Assembly: GCA_963827725.1 (NCBI GenBank) | Contig: CAWHBM010000001.1 | Span: 62,001-126,000, forward strand | Reading direction: 5' to 3' | Length of the DNA: 64,000 bases | Source of the DNA: VAXT01 sp963827725 | Lineage (GTDB): Bacteria; Actinomycetota; Thermoleophilia; Gaiellales; Gaiellaceae | Shown: piece by piece, positions 27,274-34,971 of the stretch | How positions within the stretch are numbered: position 1 is the stretch's first letter | Layout of the letters: each line of letters opens with the position of its first letter | Notes under the pieces: model-generated | Seen by the model: the letters and a program-made list of their open reading frames with translations, nothing else | Databases searched by the model: none | What the model was told of the DNA's origin: nothing | Translations under genes and position numbers: made by a program

Positions 27274-27618
27274 TCAGCTCGCCTCCTCGACGTGCACCGG
27301 TCGGACCTCGATCGCGCCATGCTCCGCCGCCGGAATCTTCGCGGCGAGCTCGCAGGCCTCGTCGATCGAGCCGCACTCGAGGATGAAGTAGCCCCCGAGT
27401 GCCTCCTTGACCTCGGCGTACGGGCCGTCCGTGACGAGCCGCTCGCCGTCTCGGACGCGCACGGCAGTCGCCGTCTTCGTCGACTGAAGCTCGGCTCCGC
27501 CGACGACCTTGTCGCCCTTCGCGAACTCCATGTAGTGGGCGTACACCTCCTGGCGATCGCCTTCGCTCATCGACTCCCACTGCTCGTCGTCCGCGTGAAT
27601 GAGTGCTAGGTACTGCAA
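27274..27618 (-). CDS. YCII/DGPF-family protein 2
   Basis: 114 residues from TTG 27618, with AAAGGAG six bases upstream. Same fold as its neighbour: M-Q-Y-L-A-L-I-H-A-D, D-G-P-Y in V-T-D-G-P-Y-A-E-V-K-E (Tyr for Phe), and A-A-K-I-P ... I-E-V-R-P at the end. The two YCII genes look like a tandem duplication with considerable divergence. Confidence 0.9.
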   Translation of the reverse strand: MQYLALIHADDEQWESMSEGDRQEVYAHYMEFAKGDKVVGGAELQSTKTATAVRVRDGERLVTDGPYAEVKEALGGYFILECGSIDEACELAAKIPAAEHGAIEVRPVHVEEAS

Positions 27619-27645
27619 GTCGTACTCCTTTCGCTCGCTCTCAGG

Positions 27646-27801
27646 CTACGTCGTCCGCAGCCGCGCCAGCATCGCCTCGCTGACGGGCTCGTCGTCGGAT
27701 GGACAGAACGGGTCGTGGTGGCGGAACTCGGCGGTGATCCCGCGTGGCCTTACCGTCTCGCTCTCCACGAGGTCTCTCTGTGGCCTCCGCACCCACTTCA
27801 T
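27646..27801 (-). CDS. 51-codon hypothetical gene heading the ECF42 operon
   Basis: ATG 27801 is preceded by AAAGGAGGAGTG, the best ribosome site in the window. The predicted product starts M-K-W-V-R-R-P-Q-R-D and contains H-H-D-P-F-C-P-S-D-D before ending A-R-L-R-T-T; it is charged and has one cysteine beside two histidines. It ends 27 nt before YCII protein 2, so it is probably the first gene of the operon. I recognise no family. Evidence for coding is the ribosome site, position and frame, not homology. Confidence 0.6.
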   Translation of the reverse strand: MKWVRRPQRDLVESETVRPRGITAEFRHHDPFCPSDDEPVSEAMLARLRTT

Positions 27802-27859
27802 CACTCCTCCTTTCGTCGTTGGCACAGGGACGACGAACGGGGAGCACCGAAATCGACAC

Positions 27860-30094
27860 TCAGCGTGAAGCGAGCATCCGCTGAAGCAGCGTCAGGGCGC
27901 CAACCTTGTCGAGTGGCTCGTTGAGGTTCCCGCACTTTGGAGACTGGACGCAGGAAGGACAGCCGCTCTCGCACGGGCAGCCCGAGAGCATCTTTGCCGT
28001 GTCCTCGACCCAGCCCTCGAAGGCCTCGAAGCCGCGCTCGGTGATCCCGACGCCGCCGGAGTGACCGTCGTAGACGAAGACGGTCGGCCGGCCGGTCTGG
28101 AAATGAAGGTTCGTCGAGAGGCCTCCGATGTCCCAGCGATCGCACATCGCCCAGAGCGGGAGGATCGCGATCATCGCGTGCTCGGCCGCGTGCAGCGTGC
28201 CCAGCAGGCGTGGCATCTGCTCGAGCTCGGCCAGTTGCTCGGGCTCCGGCACGTACCAGACCGCCTCGGTCTCGAACGTCGTCTCGGGCAGGTCGAGTGC
28301 GACGAGGTCGAGCGTGGATTGGTCGCGGATCGATTTCTTCTGGTAGCCGATCACCTGCTCGGTGACGCTAACGCGCCCGAAGGCGAGCTCGAGTCCGAGC
28401 CGCGGCTCGGTGCGCAGCGTCTCCTCGATCGCGGTCGTCGTCTCCTTCTTTGTCTGCGTGTAGTAGTCGCCGGCGAACGGCTCGACAAGGGCGCTCCGCG
28501 CGGTCAGGTCGAGTGCGACCACGCGATAGCTCTCTCCGAGGTGGAGGTAGATAGCGCCTTCGTGGACGGTTGAGTAGGCGCGCTCGCGCTCGATCGTGCC
28601 GAGCACGGAGCCCGTGTCGGTGGTGACGACCGTGAAGGTATCCGGGCTCGTCGACCGGAGGCCGAAGCGCCCCGCCGGGTAGTCGCGTCCCGCCCAGACG
28701 TAGCCCGCCTTCGTCTTCTCGAGCTCGGGATGCTCGGCGGCGCGACGGAGCGCGAGGGAGCCGAGGATCTCCCCGTCTGCCTCGTCGATCGGCGCCTCGA
28801 ATGCGGCGGCTGCGACGTGCCCGTCGAGAACGCGCGTGTTCTCGTGGTCGAGGATCGCGGCTTCGACGCGGCGGCCGAGCAGCGTCTCGGGCTCCCGCAT
28901 GAAGTACTGGTCGAGTGCGTCCTCGCTCGCGACGAGGATTGCGAGCCCGTGTTCACGCCGGCCGGCCCGGCCCCACTGCTGGCGGAGGCTCGCCACGGTG
29001 CCGGGGAACCCGACCGAGATCACGCAGTCGAGCGCGCCGACGTCGATGCCGAGCTCGAGCGCATTCGTCGCGCTGACGCCTCGGAGCTCGCCCGCGAAGA
29101 GGCGCTGCTCGATCTCGCGGCGCTGCGCAGGTGTGTAGCCGGCGCGGTAGGGCGAGAGCGCGGACGCGTCCCCGATCCGATCGGCCGTGAACTTGTGGAT
29201 CAGCTCGGCCGCACGGCGGCTCTTGGCGAAGACCAGGGTGCGCAGGCCTCGCTCCACGAGATCGGCCATCAGCTTCGAAGCCTCGGCCAGCGCGCTGCCG
29301 CGGTCGCCGAGGTCCTCGTCGAGGAGAGGCGGGTTCCAGAGCGCGACCGTGCGCTCGGCCTTGGGCGCCCCGTCCTCGCTGATCACGGTGAAGTTCAGTC
29401 CGACGAGTGAGCTGGCGAGCTCGCCGGGGTTGCCGATCGTCGCCGAGGCGAGCAGGAACTGCGGATCCGAGCCGTAGATCCGGGCGAGACGGCGGAGGCG
29501 CCGCAGCACGTTTCCGACATGAGAGCCGAAGACGCCGCGGTAGACGTGCGCCTCGTCCACGACGACGTAGCGAAGGTTCGAGAGGCAATCCCCCCAGCGA
29601 TCGTGGTGCGGCAGGACACCGACGTGGAGCATGTCCGGGTTCGTGAGGATCAGGTTCGACCACTTGCGGATCTGCCAGCGGCGCTCGCTCTCGGTGTCGC
29701 CGTCGTAGATCGCCGGCCGGATGCGCTTGACCTTCAGCTCGTCGAGCGCGCGGACCTGGTCCTGCGCGAGCGCTTTGGTCGGGTAGAGGTAGAGGGCACG
29801 CTGCTTCGGGTCGTCGGCAATGGCTGCCAGCACGGGCAGGTTGAAGGCGAGGCTCTTGCCGCTCGCGGTGCCGGTTGTGATCGCGACGTTCTCTCCGCGA
29901 GCGGCGGCCTCCCAGGCTTCGGCCTGGTGGGAGTAGAGCGAGTCGATCCCGCTCGTTTCCAACCGTTCCCGAAGTGCGTCAGGGAGGCCCTCCGGCAGAG
30001 GGACAGCCTTCGCCTCCCGCGCGGGCTCCGTGCCGAGGTAGGCGAACTCCTCACCGTGGAGCAGGTCGCTCCAGGCGGTGACCTGCAGCGTCAT
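27860..30094 (-). CDS. MrfA/YprA-like DEAD/DEAH-box helicase with zinc-binding C-terminus
   Basis: 744-residue superfamily 2 helicase. Motif I T-G-T-A-S-G-K-S, motif II V-D-E-A-H, motif III S-A-T-I, motif VI Q-W-G-R-A-G-R. The C-terminal DUF1998-type domain carries four cysteines in C-P-C-E-S-G-C-P-S-C followed by C-G-N. This layout matches MrfA of Bacillus subtilis, which acts in mitomycin C lesion repair, and fungal Hrq1. The partner nuclease gene mrfB is not adjacent. It begins seven bases after the broken SnoaL-like gene. Confidence 0.9.
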   Translation of the reverse strand: MTLQVTAWSDLLHGEEFAYLGTEPAREAKAVPLPEGLPDALRERLETSGIDSLYSHQAEAWEAAARGENVAITTGTASGKSLAFNLPVLAAIADDPKQRALYLYPTKALAQDQVRALDELKVKRIRPAIYDGDTESERRWQIRKWSNLILTNPDMLHVGVLPHHDRWGDCLSNLRYVVVDEAHVYRGVFGSHVGNVLRRLRRLARIYGSDPQFLLASATIGNPGELASSLVGLNFTVISEDGAPKAERTVALWNPPLLDEDLGDRGSALAEASKLMADLVERGLRTLVFAKSRRAAELIHKFTADRIGDASALSPYRAGYTPAQRREIEQRLFAGELRGVSATNALELGIDVGALDCVISVGFPGTVASLRQQWGRAGRREHGLAILVASEDALDQYFMREPETLLGRRVEAAILDHENTRVLDGHVAAAAFEAPIDEADGEILGSLALRRAAEHPELEKTKAGYVWAGRDYPAGRFGLRSTSPDTFTVVTTDTGSVLGTIERERAYSTVHEGAIYLHLGESYRVVALDLTARSALVEPFAGDYYTQTKKETTTAIEETLRTEPRLGLELAFGRVSVTEQVIGYQKKSIRDQSTLDLVALDLPETTFETEAVWYVPEPEQLAELEQMPRLLGTLHAAEHAMIAILPLWAMCDRWDIGGLSTNLHFQTGRPTVFVYDGHSGGVGITERGFEAFEGWVEDTAKMLSGCPCESGCPSCVQSPKCGNLNEPLDKVGALTLLQRMLASR

Positions 30095-30101
30095 CTCGAG
30101 G

Positions 30102-30484
30102 CTAGGCGGCCGGGCGCCAGCCGGAGCAAACGAGGTTCATCGCAGCGATCGCGGTCGCCCTCGAGGGTGAGGTATGCATGCTGCTCAGCACGTCACCGGC
30201 CCCGTCCTCGGGGTCGATTCCTCGCATGCGATAGCGGACGTGGACGCGGTCGACGAAGTCGTCCACCACGATGTCCGCTGACCGCGAAGTCGGCCAGCTC
30301 GCCGACCCAGAGGCGGAAGCGCTCCGCGACGGCAGCGCCGCCTTCGTCCTCGCGGACGGCTCGTCGGGACGAGCGCGCGGAGGCGGCTGTCCGGCGTGAA
30401 GCACGAAGCGATGCGCTCGAAGTCTCGCGCCTCGAGGGCTTGCACGAACCGTTCTGCCACGGCTGTCGAGGCGACCGTTGCCAC
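30102..30484 (-). pseudogene. SnoaL-like (NTF2-fold) gene with several frame breaks
   Basis: The reading can be followed only by hopping between frames: V-A-E-R-F-V-Q-A-L-E-A-R-D-F-E-R-I from about 30450, then E-R-F-R-L-W-V-G-E-L, then D-F-V-D-R-V-H-V-R-Y-R near 30240, then H-A-Y-L-T-L-E-G-D-R, and finally I-A-A-M-N-L-V-C-S-G-W-R-P near 30110. These fit an NTF2/SnoaL-like protein. At least four shifts within 0.4 kb mean real decay or poor sequence. Start near GTG 30484 is a guess. Confidence 0.6.
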
Positions 30485-30498
30485 AGCCGAAAAGAGTA

Positions 30499-30577
30499 CC
30501 CTTTGCCTACCGGGGTGCCTCGTCGCGAGGCTGAGAACACACCCGCTGAACCTGATCCGGGTCATGCCGGCGAAGGG
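30499..30577 (+). ncRNA. TPP (THI-box) riboswitch
   Basis: Classic thiamine pyrophosphate aptamer: GGGGTGCC near 30512-30519, GGCTGAGA at 30529-30536, ACCCGCTGAACCTGATC from 30541 and GGCGAAGGG at 30569-30577. P1 pairs CCCTTTGCC (30499-30507) with GGCGAAGGG. The 3' strand of P1 overlaps the thiD ribosome site AAGGGAGG, so ligand binding can block translation directly. Confidence 0.95.
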
Positions 30578-30582
30578 AGGTC

Positions 30583-31347
30583 ATGTCCATTCCACGCTGT
30601 CTCACGATTGCAGGCTCCGACTCCGGAGGCGGTGCCGGGATTCAGGCGGACCTGAAGGCGTTCGCTGCAGCGGGCTGCTTCGGGACGAGCGCGATCGTCG
30701 CGCTCACCGCGCAGAACACTCTCGGAGTCACCGCCGTTCAGGAGCTCCCGCCCGAGTTCGTCCTGGCGCAGCTCGGCGCCGTCTTCGACGACATCGGCGT
30801 GGATGCGGCAAAGACGGGCATGCTCTTCTCACGCGAGCTGATCGAGACGGTGGCAGATTTCATCGGCGGGCATCCGGTGCCACTCGTCGTCGATCCGGTG
30901 ATGGTTGCGACCTCCGGCGCGAAGCTTCTGCAGGACGACGCGGTCGAGGTCCTCGTCGAGCGGCTGTTCCCGCTCGCGACCGTGGTGACGCCGAACCTCC
31001 CCGAGGCCGAGGCGCTCACCGGCCACAGCGGCTTGCGAAGCGAGCTCGCGGAGCGCCTGCACGAGCTCGGCGCTCCTGCGGTGATCGTCACCGGCGGGCA
31101 CGGCGAGGACGCGGTGGACCACCTCTTCGACGGGCGCGAGCACATCGAGATCGACGTCGAGCGGCACGACGTCAGAGCCACCCACGGCGCGGGTTGCACG
31201 CATTCGGCGACGCTGGCCGCGCTCCTTGCCCGCGGAGAGAGCCTGGAGGAGGCCGCGCGAGGGGCTGCGCACATCGCGTCCGAGGCAGTGCGAAACGGGC
31301 TCGTGGAGATCGGGGCCGGGGAAGGGCCGGTGAACGTCTTCGCATGA
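30583..31347 (+). CDS. thiD: Hydroxymethylpyrimidine / phosphomethylpyrimidine kinase
   Basis: Phosphorylates HMP and HMP-P in the pyrimidine branch of thiamine synthesis. 254-residue ribokinase-like protein: A-G-S-D-S-G-G-G-A-G-I-Q-A-D at the N-terminus, A-L-T-A-Q-N-T, P-V-M-V-A-T-S-G, N-L-P-E-A-E, and the catalytic Asp replaced in position by T-H-G-A-G-C-T-H-S, the usual ThiD anion hole. Controlled by the TPP riboswitch just upstream; overlaps thiM as ATGA. Confidence 0.96.
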   Translation: MSIPRCLTIAGSDSGGGAGIQADLKAFAAAGCFGTSAIVALTAQNTLGVTAVQELPPEFVLAQLGAVFDDIGVDAAKTGMLFSRELIETVADFIGGHPVPLVVDPVMVATSGAKLLQDDAVEVLVERLFPLATVVTPNLPEAEALTGHSGLRSELAERLHELGAPAVIVTGGHGEDAVDHLFDGREHIEIDVERHDVRATHGAGCTHSATLAALLARGESLEEAARGAAHIASEAVRNGLVEIGAGEGPVNVFA

Positions 31348-32139
31348 GAACCGGGGCAGACCTCGCAGCCATCCGTGAGCGCAAGCCGCTCGTCCACCAG
31401 ATCACGAACTACGTCGTCATGAACGAGACGGCGAACGCGACGCTCGCTCTCGGCGCCCTGCCCGTGATGGCGCACGCCGCTGAGGAGGTCGAGGAGATGG
31501 CCTCGGTCGCCGGCGCGCTCGTCCTCAACATCGGGACGCTCTCGCAGCCCTGGATCGAGGCGATGCTGCTTGCCGCCCGGGCCGCGAATCGGGCGGGCGT
31601 GCCGGTGGTTCTCGATCCCGGTCGGCGCCGGGGCCACCAAGCTCCGCACGGAGACGGCGAAGCGGATCCTCGACGAGGCTGAGATCGCAGTCGTGCGCGG
31701 CAATGCGGCTGAAGTGGCGACGCTGGCCGGGCGGGATGCGGAGATCCGCGGCGTCGAGTCGATCGGAGCGAGCGATTCCGGCGCGGAGCTTGCGAAAGCC
31801 GCTGCCTCGGTGCTCGGTTGTGTCGCCGCCGTCACAGGGCCCGTCGACCACGTCTCCGACGGAGAGCGCGTGATCGCGGTCGCGAACGGCCACGAGCTGC
31901 TCGCGACCGTGACCGGGACGGGGTGCATGTCGACGGCGATCACCGGGTGCTTTCTCGCGATCGCGGCGGATCGCCCGCTAGAGGCGGCCGCGGAGGCGCT
32001 CGTCGCCTTCGGCGTCGCGGGCGAGGAAGCCGCGAAGGGGGCGAAGGGGCCGGGCACTTTCCACGCCGCGCTTTACGACGCCCTCTACAACTTGAATCCA
32101 GAAGCCCTCGACGAGAGAGCCCATGTGGACGAATCGTGA
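31344..32139 (+). CDS. thiM: Hydroxyethylthiazole kinase (one-base frame break)
   Basis: Salvage kinase for the thiazole half of thiamine. The N-terminal part has V-H-Q-I-T-N-Y-V-V-M-N and V-V-L-D-P; the next conserved residues V-G-A-G-A-T continue in the +1 frame. Removing one C from the CCC at 31617-31619 restores V-L-D-P-V-G-A-G-A-T and an intact 264-residue protein ending with G-T-G-C-M-S-T-A and K-G-P-G-T-F. The whole interval is one base over a multiple of three. I regard it as a functional gene with a probable sequence error. Confidence 0.85.
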
Positions 32140-32144
32140 CGCCC

Positions 32145-32194
32145 CTGGAGCAGGGACAGTCCCTGGCAACGCGCTGGAGCAGGGACAGTCCCTG
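32145..32194. repeat. Tandem 21-bp repeats with GGGAC-A-GTCCC palindromes
   Basis: Two identical 21-bp units occupy 32145-32165 and 32174-32194, centre to centre 29 bp. Each contains the palindrome CAGGGACAGTCCCTG (7-bp arms around one base). They fill almost the entire thiM-thiE gap. Confidence 0.75.
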
Positions 32195-32204
32195 ACAAGA
32201 AACT

Positions 32205-32753
32205 GTGATCTTGCACGCAATCGTTCGTGACTTCGGGACGGCTCGCGCTGCGGTCGAGGGCGGCGCGACCGTCGTTCAGCTGCGGCTGAAGGGGGCGACG
32301 ACCGAGGAGATCGTCGACGCGGGCCGCCAGTTTCGCGACCTATCCGCGACGTTTGTCGTCAACGACGACGTTGAGGCGGCGATCGCACTCGGCGCGGACG
32401 GCGTTCACCTGGGGCGGGACGACAACGGCGCGGAGCGGGCGGTCGAAGCGGGCCTGCTTCTGGGGTTCTCCGCTTCGAGCATCGAGGAGGCTCGAGCCGG
32501 GCAGGCGGCTGGGGCGGGCTACGTCGGCGCCGGCCCCGTCTGGGCGACACCGTCGAAGACCGATGCCGACCCGCCGATCGGCCTCGCTGGCCTTGCGGCG
32601 ATCTGCAACGCGGTGTCGATTCCCGTCGTCGCGATTGGAGGCATCGACGCGTCCAACGCAGGCGATTGCCTGGCCGCGGGCGCCGCCGGAGTTGCGGTCG
32701 TGAGAGCAGCAACCGATGCGAAGGCTGTCAGTGAGGCTCTCGGAGCTCGGTGA
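32205..32753 (+). CDS. thiE: Thiamine-phosphate synthase
   Basis: Joins HMP-PP and thiazole phosphate to thiamine monophosphate. 182-residue TIM barrel: V-Q-L-R-L-K near residue 25 (usually Q-x-R-x-K), N-D-D-V near 52, D-G-V-H-L-G near 65, G-P-V-W-A-T-P-S-K and I-G-G-I-D. GTG start 32205. Shorter than most ThiE proteins by about 25 residues at the N-terminus. Confidence 0.93.
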   Translation: MILHAIVRDFGTARAAVEGGATVVQLRLKGATTEEIVDAGRQFRDLSATFVVNDDVEAAIALGADGVHLGRDDNGAERAVEAGLLLGFSASSIEEARAGQAAGAGYVGAGPVWATPSKTDADPPIGLAGLAAICNAVSIPVVAIGGIDASNAGDCLAAGAAGVAVVRAATDAKAVSEALGAR

Positions 32754-33570
32754 GCTCGGCCTCCTGGCCGAGCTCGAGCGTCGAGGCTTTGCCCGTGGCA
32801 TCGCAAACGACGCGGCGCAGCTCAAAGGCGACCTCGTGGTCACGCAGGACGCGCTCGTCGAAGGCGTCCACTTTCGCCTGGACTGGACGACCTACCGCGA
32901 CCTGGGCTACAAGGCTGCCGCGGTCAACCTGAGCGATCTCGCCGCGTCCGGCGCGGAGCCGGAGGCGCTACTCGTCAGCCTCGGCGCGCCGGAGGAGACA
33001 GAGCTGGACGACGTGCTCGAGCTCTATGCCGGCCTGAACGAGCCGGGAGTCCCGGTCGTCGGCGGCGACACGACGCGCGCCGAGTCGCTGTACCTCTCCG
33101 TCACGGCGCTCGGCCGGTCGAAACGCGTGCCGGGGCGAGACGGCGCGCGCCCCGGGGACCTGCTCGTCGTGACGGGGCCTCTCGGAGCGGCCGGCGCAGC
33201 GTTCCGAGAAGGCCGCCACGCGCGACCCCCGCTTCGGCTGGAGGAGGGCCGCCGGCTCGCGGCCGTCGCACATGCCCTGATCGATGTCTCGGACGGGCTC
33301 GCCGTCGATGCGGGCCACCTCGCCCTTCGCTCCGGCTGTCAGATCGTGATCGAGCTCGAGCGCGTTCCTCTTGCGCCGGATGCGACCGTGGACGATCTCG
33401 GCTTCGGCGAGGATTACGAGCTCCTCGCCGCAACCACCGATCCGCTGGAGTTCGCGGTGATCGGTCGCTGTGAGGAAGGGGCGGGGCTCGAAATCCGTCT
33501 CGAGGGGAATGCCGTAGCTCTGTCGGGGTGGGACCACTTCCGCGGGCAAGGAGCAGGGAACTTGCGCTGA
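32731..33570 (+). CDS. thiL: Thiamine-monophosphate kinase
   Basis: Final kinase giving thiamine diphosphate. GTG 32731 yields R-L-S-E-L-G-E, the usual ThiL start, and 279 residues; ATG 32716 would add five. PurM-like ATP-binding features: N-D-A-A near residue 25, D-A-L-V-E-G-V-H-F, N-L-S-D-L-A-A-S-G, G-G-D-T-T and D-V-S-D-G-L. Overlaps thiE by 23 nt. Confidence 0.94.
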   Translation: MRLSELGELGLLAELERRGFARGIANDAAQLKGDLVVTQDALVEGVHFRLDWTTYRDLGYKAAAVNLSDLAASGAEPEALLVSLGAPEETELDDVLELYAGLNEPGVPVVGGDTTRAESLYLSVTALGRSKRVPGRDGARPGDLLVVTGPLGAAGAAFREGRHARPPLRLEEGRRLAAVAHALIDVSDGLAVDAGHLALRSGCQIVIELERVPLAPDATVDDLGFGEDYELLAATTDPLEFAVIGRCEEGAGLEIRLEGNAVALSGWDHFRGQGAGNLR

Positions 33571-33598
33571 TCCGCAGGAGCGACAAGGCTATGCGGCA

Positions 33599-34642
33599 GT
33601 GCTGGCCTTCGTAGCCGGGCGGTTTCTGTGGGCGGTGATGCTGGTGTTCGTGATCAGCTTGATCACGTTCGCCCTCTTCTTCGCTCTTCCGCCCAACCAG
33701 GCTGGCTCGAATCGACAGGGGCAGGTCGCGCCGAACCTGCAGGTGCAGTTCGACCTCGCTGGTCGCGGCTCCTTCGTCGCGGAATACCGGGTCTTCTTCG
33801 AACGCGTCGTGCGCGGCGACTTCGGCAACTCGATCCGTCAGCCACGTTCCGTGCGGGAGATCATCGCCAAGGCTCTGCCGGTGACGGCCTCGCTCGTGAT
33901 CGGCGGAACGATCATCTGGCTCGTGCTCGCCTTCTCGATCGGCCTGCTCTCGGCGTTAAAGCCGCGATCCCTTCTGGACAGGGGACTGATGGTCTTCGCT
34001 CTGGTCGGGATCTCCGTTCACCCGATCTGGCTCTCGCTCGTGTTTTCGTATGTGTTCGGTTTCAAGCTGCATTTGTTCCCGGTGGCGGGCTACTGCGACT
34101 TCTTCTACCACTCGGACGGATCGAGCATTTGCGGCGGCCCGAAGTACTGGGCTTACCACATGGTCCTCCCCTGGATCACGTTCGCGCTCCTGTTCGCTGC
34201 CCTCTATGCACGGATGATCAGAGCGGGCGTCCTCGAGGCGCTGAGCGAGGATTACGTGCGCACCGCCTGGGCGAAGGGAGCGGGAACGCGGCGCGTGCTT
34301 CAGCGCCACGCTCTGCGCAACGCGCTTCTACCGGTGATCTCGATGGTCGGAATGGACCTGGGCCTCGCGTTCGCCGGCGCGATCTTCATCGAGACGGCCT
34401 ACGGGCTGCCCGGGATGGGACAGGTGCTCTACCGGGCGCTTCTCAGCAGTGATCTGCCCGTGATCATGGGCGTGGTTCTCGTCGTCAGCGTTGCAATCAC
34501 GCTCCTGAACACGATTGCCGACGTCGTCTATCGCGTGATCGACCCGCGGTTCCGTCAAGTGCGCGAAAGCAGCTTGGCGGCGGAGGAAGTGCCTCGCTGG
34601 CGCTTCCGGCCGGGGGCCCAGATCACACAGCCGCGGCCGTAG
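33599..34642 (+). CDS. ABC transporter permease, DppB/OppB type (orphan)
   Basis: 347-residue inner-membrane permease with about six membrane segments. N-terminal F-V-A-G-R-F-L-W-A-V is typical of peptide-transporter permeases, and the cytoplasmic EAA loop reads E-D-Y-V-R-T-A-W-A-K-G-A-G. Family members import oligopeptides or nickel, but no DppC, ATPase or binding protein is encoded beside it; thiL precedes and trxA opposes it. GTG start; the ribosome site is not clear. Overlaps the convergent trxA by 20 nt. Confidence 0.88.
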   Translation: MLAFVAGRFLWAVMLVFVISLITFALFFALPPNQAGSNRQGQVAPNLQVQFDLAGRGSFVAEYRVFFERVVRGDFGNSIRQPRSVREIIAKALPVTASLVIGGTIIWLVLAFSIGLLSALKPRSLLDRGLMVFALVGISVHPIWLSLVFSYVFGFKLHLFPVAGYCDFFYHSDGSSICGGPKYWAYHMVLPWITFALLFAALYARMIRAGVLEALSEDYVRTAWAKGAGTRRVLQRHALRNALLPVISMVGMDLGLAFAGAIFIETAYGLPGMGQVLYRALLSSDLPVIMGVVLVVSVAITLLNTIADVVYRVIDPRFRQVRESSLAAEEVPRWRFRPGAQITQPRP

Positions 34643-34958
34643 GGCCGAGCCAGGGCGCCCAGGCCTCCACGTAGTGCGAGCGGGAACGGGCGCCGACGAC
34701 GCTCTCGCGTGCCTCACCACCCTCGAAGAGAATCGCCGTGGGGATCGAGAGGACGCCGTACCTGGCTGCGGTCTCGAAGTTCTCGTCGATGTTCAGCTTG
34801 GCGAACTCGACGCGGCCCGCCGTCGCCTCGGCGAGGTCGGCGAGGATCGGCTCGACCGCTTTGCACGGCCCGCACCAGGGAGCCCAGAAGTCGACGACGA
34901 CCGGGCGATCGGCCTGGAGCACCTCGCGCTCGAACGTCTCGTCGGTCAGCTCGCGCAT
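34623..34958 (-). CDS. trxA: Thioredoxin
   Basis: 111-residue thioredoxin with the redox centre W-C-G-P-C-K at residues 28-33, the buried V-V-V-D-F-W-A-P, and the cis-proline loop S-I-P-T-A. General cytosolic disulfide reductase. ATG 34958 has TAGCCT seven bases upstream; that hexamer contains the stop codon of the upstream glycosyltransferase gene. Confidence 0.95.
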   Translation of the reverse strand: MRELTDETFEREVLQADRPVVVDFWAPWCGPCKAVEPILADLAEATAGRVEFAKLNIDENFETAARYGVLSIPTAILFEGGEARESVVGARSRSHYVEAWAPWLGPTAAAV

Positions 34959-34965
34959 CGATCGG

Positions 34966-34971
34966 AGGCTA
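34966..34971 (-). promoter_or_regulatory. Possible -10 element of trxA (leaderless)
   Basis: TAGCCT on the minus strand, 7 nt before ATG 34958. Its first three bases are also the stop codon of the preceding gene, so chance is more likely here than elsewhere. Confidence 0.35.

Noticed and set aside
27641..27859. 72-codon minus-strand frame overlapping the 51-codon gene
   Set aside because: No ribosome site, Arg-rich shadow composition; the neighbouring frame starting 27801 has the ribosome site.
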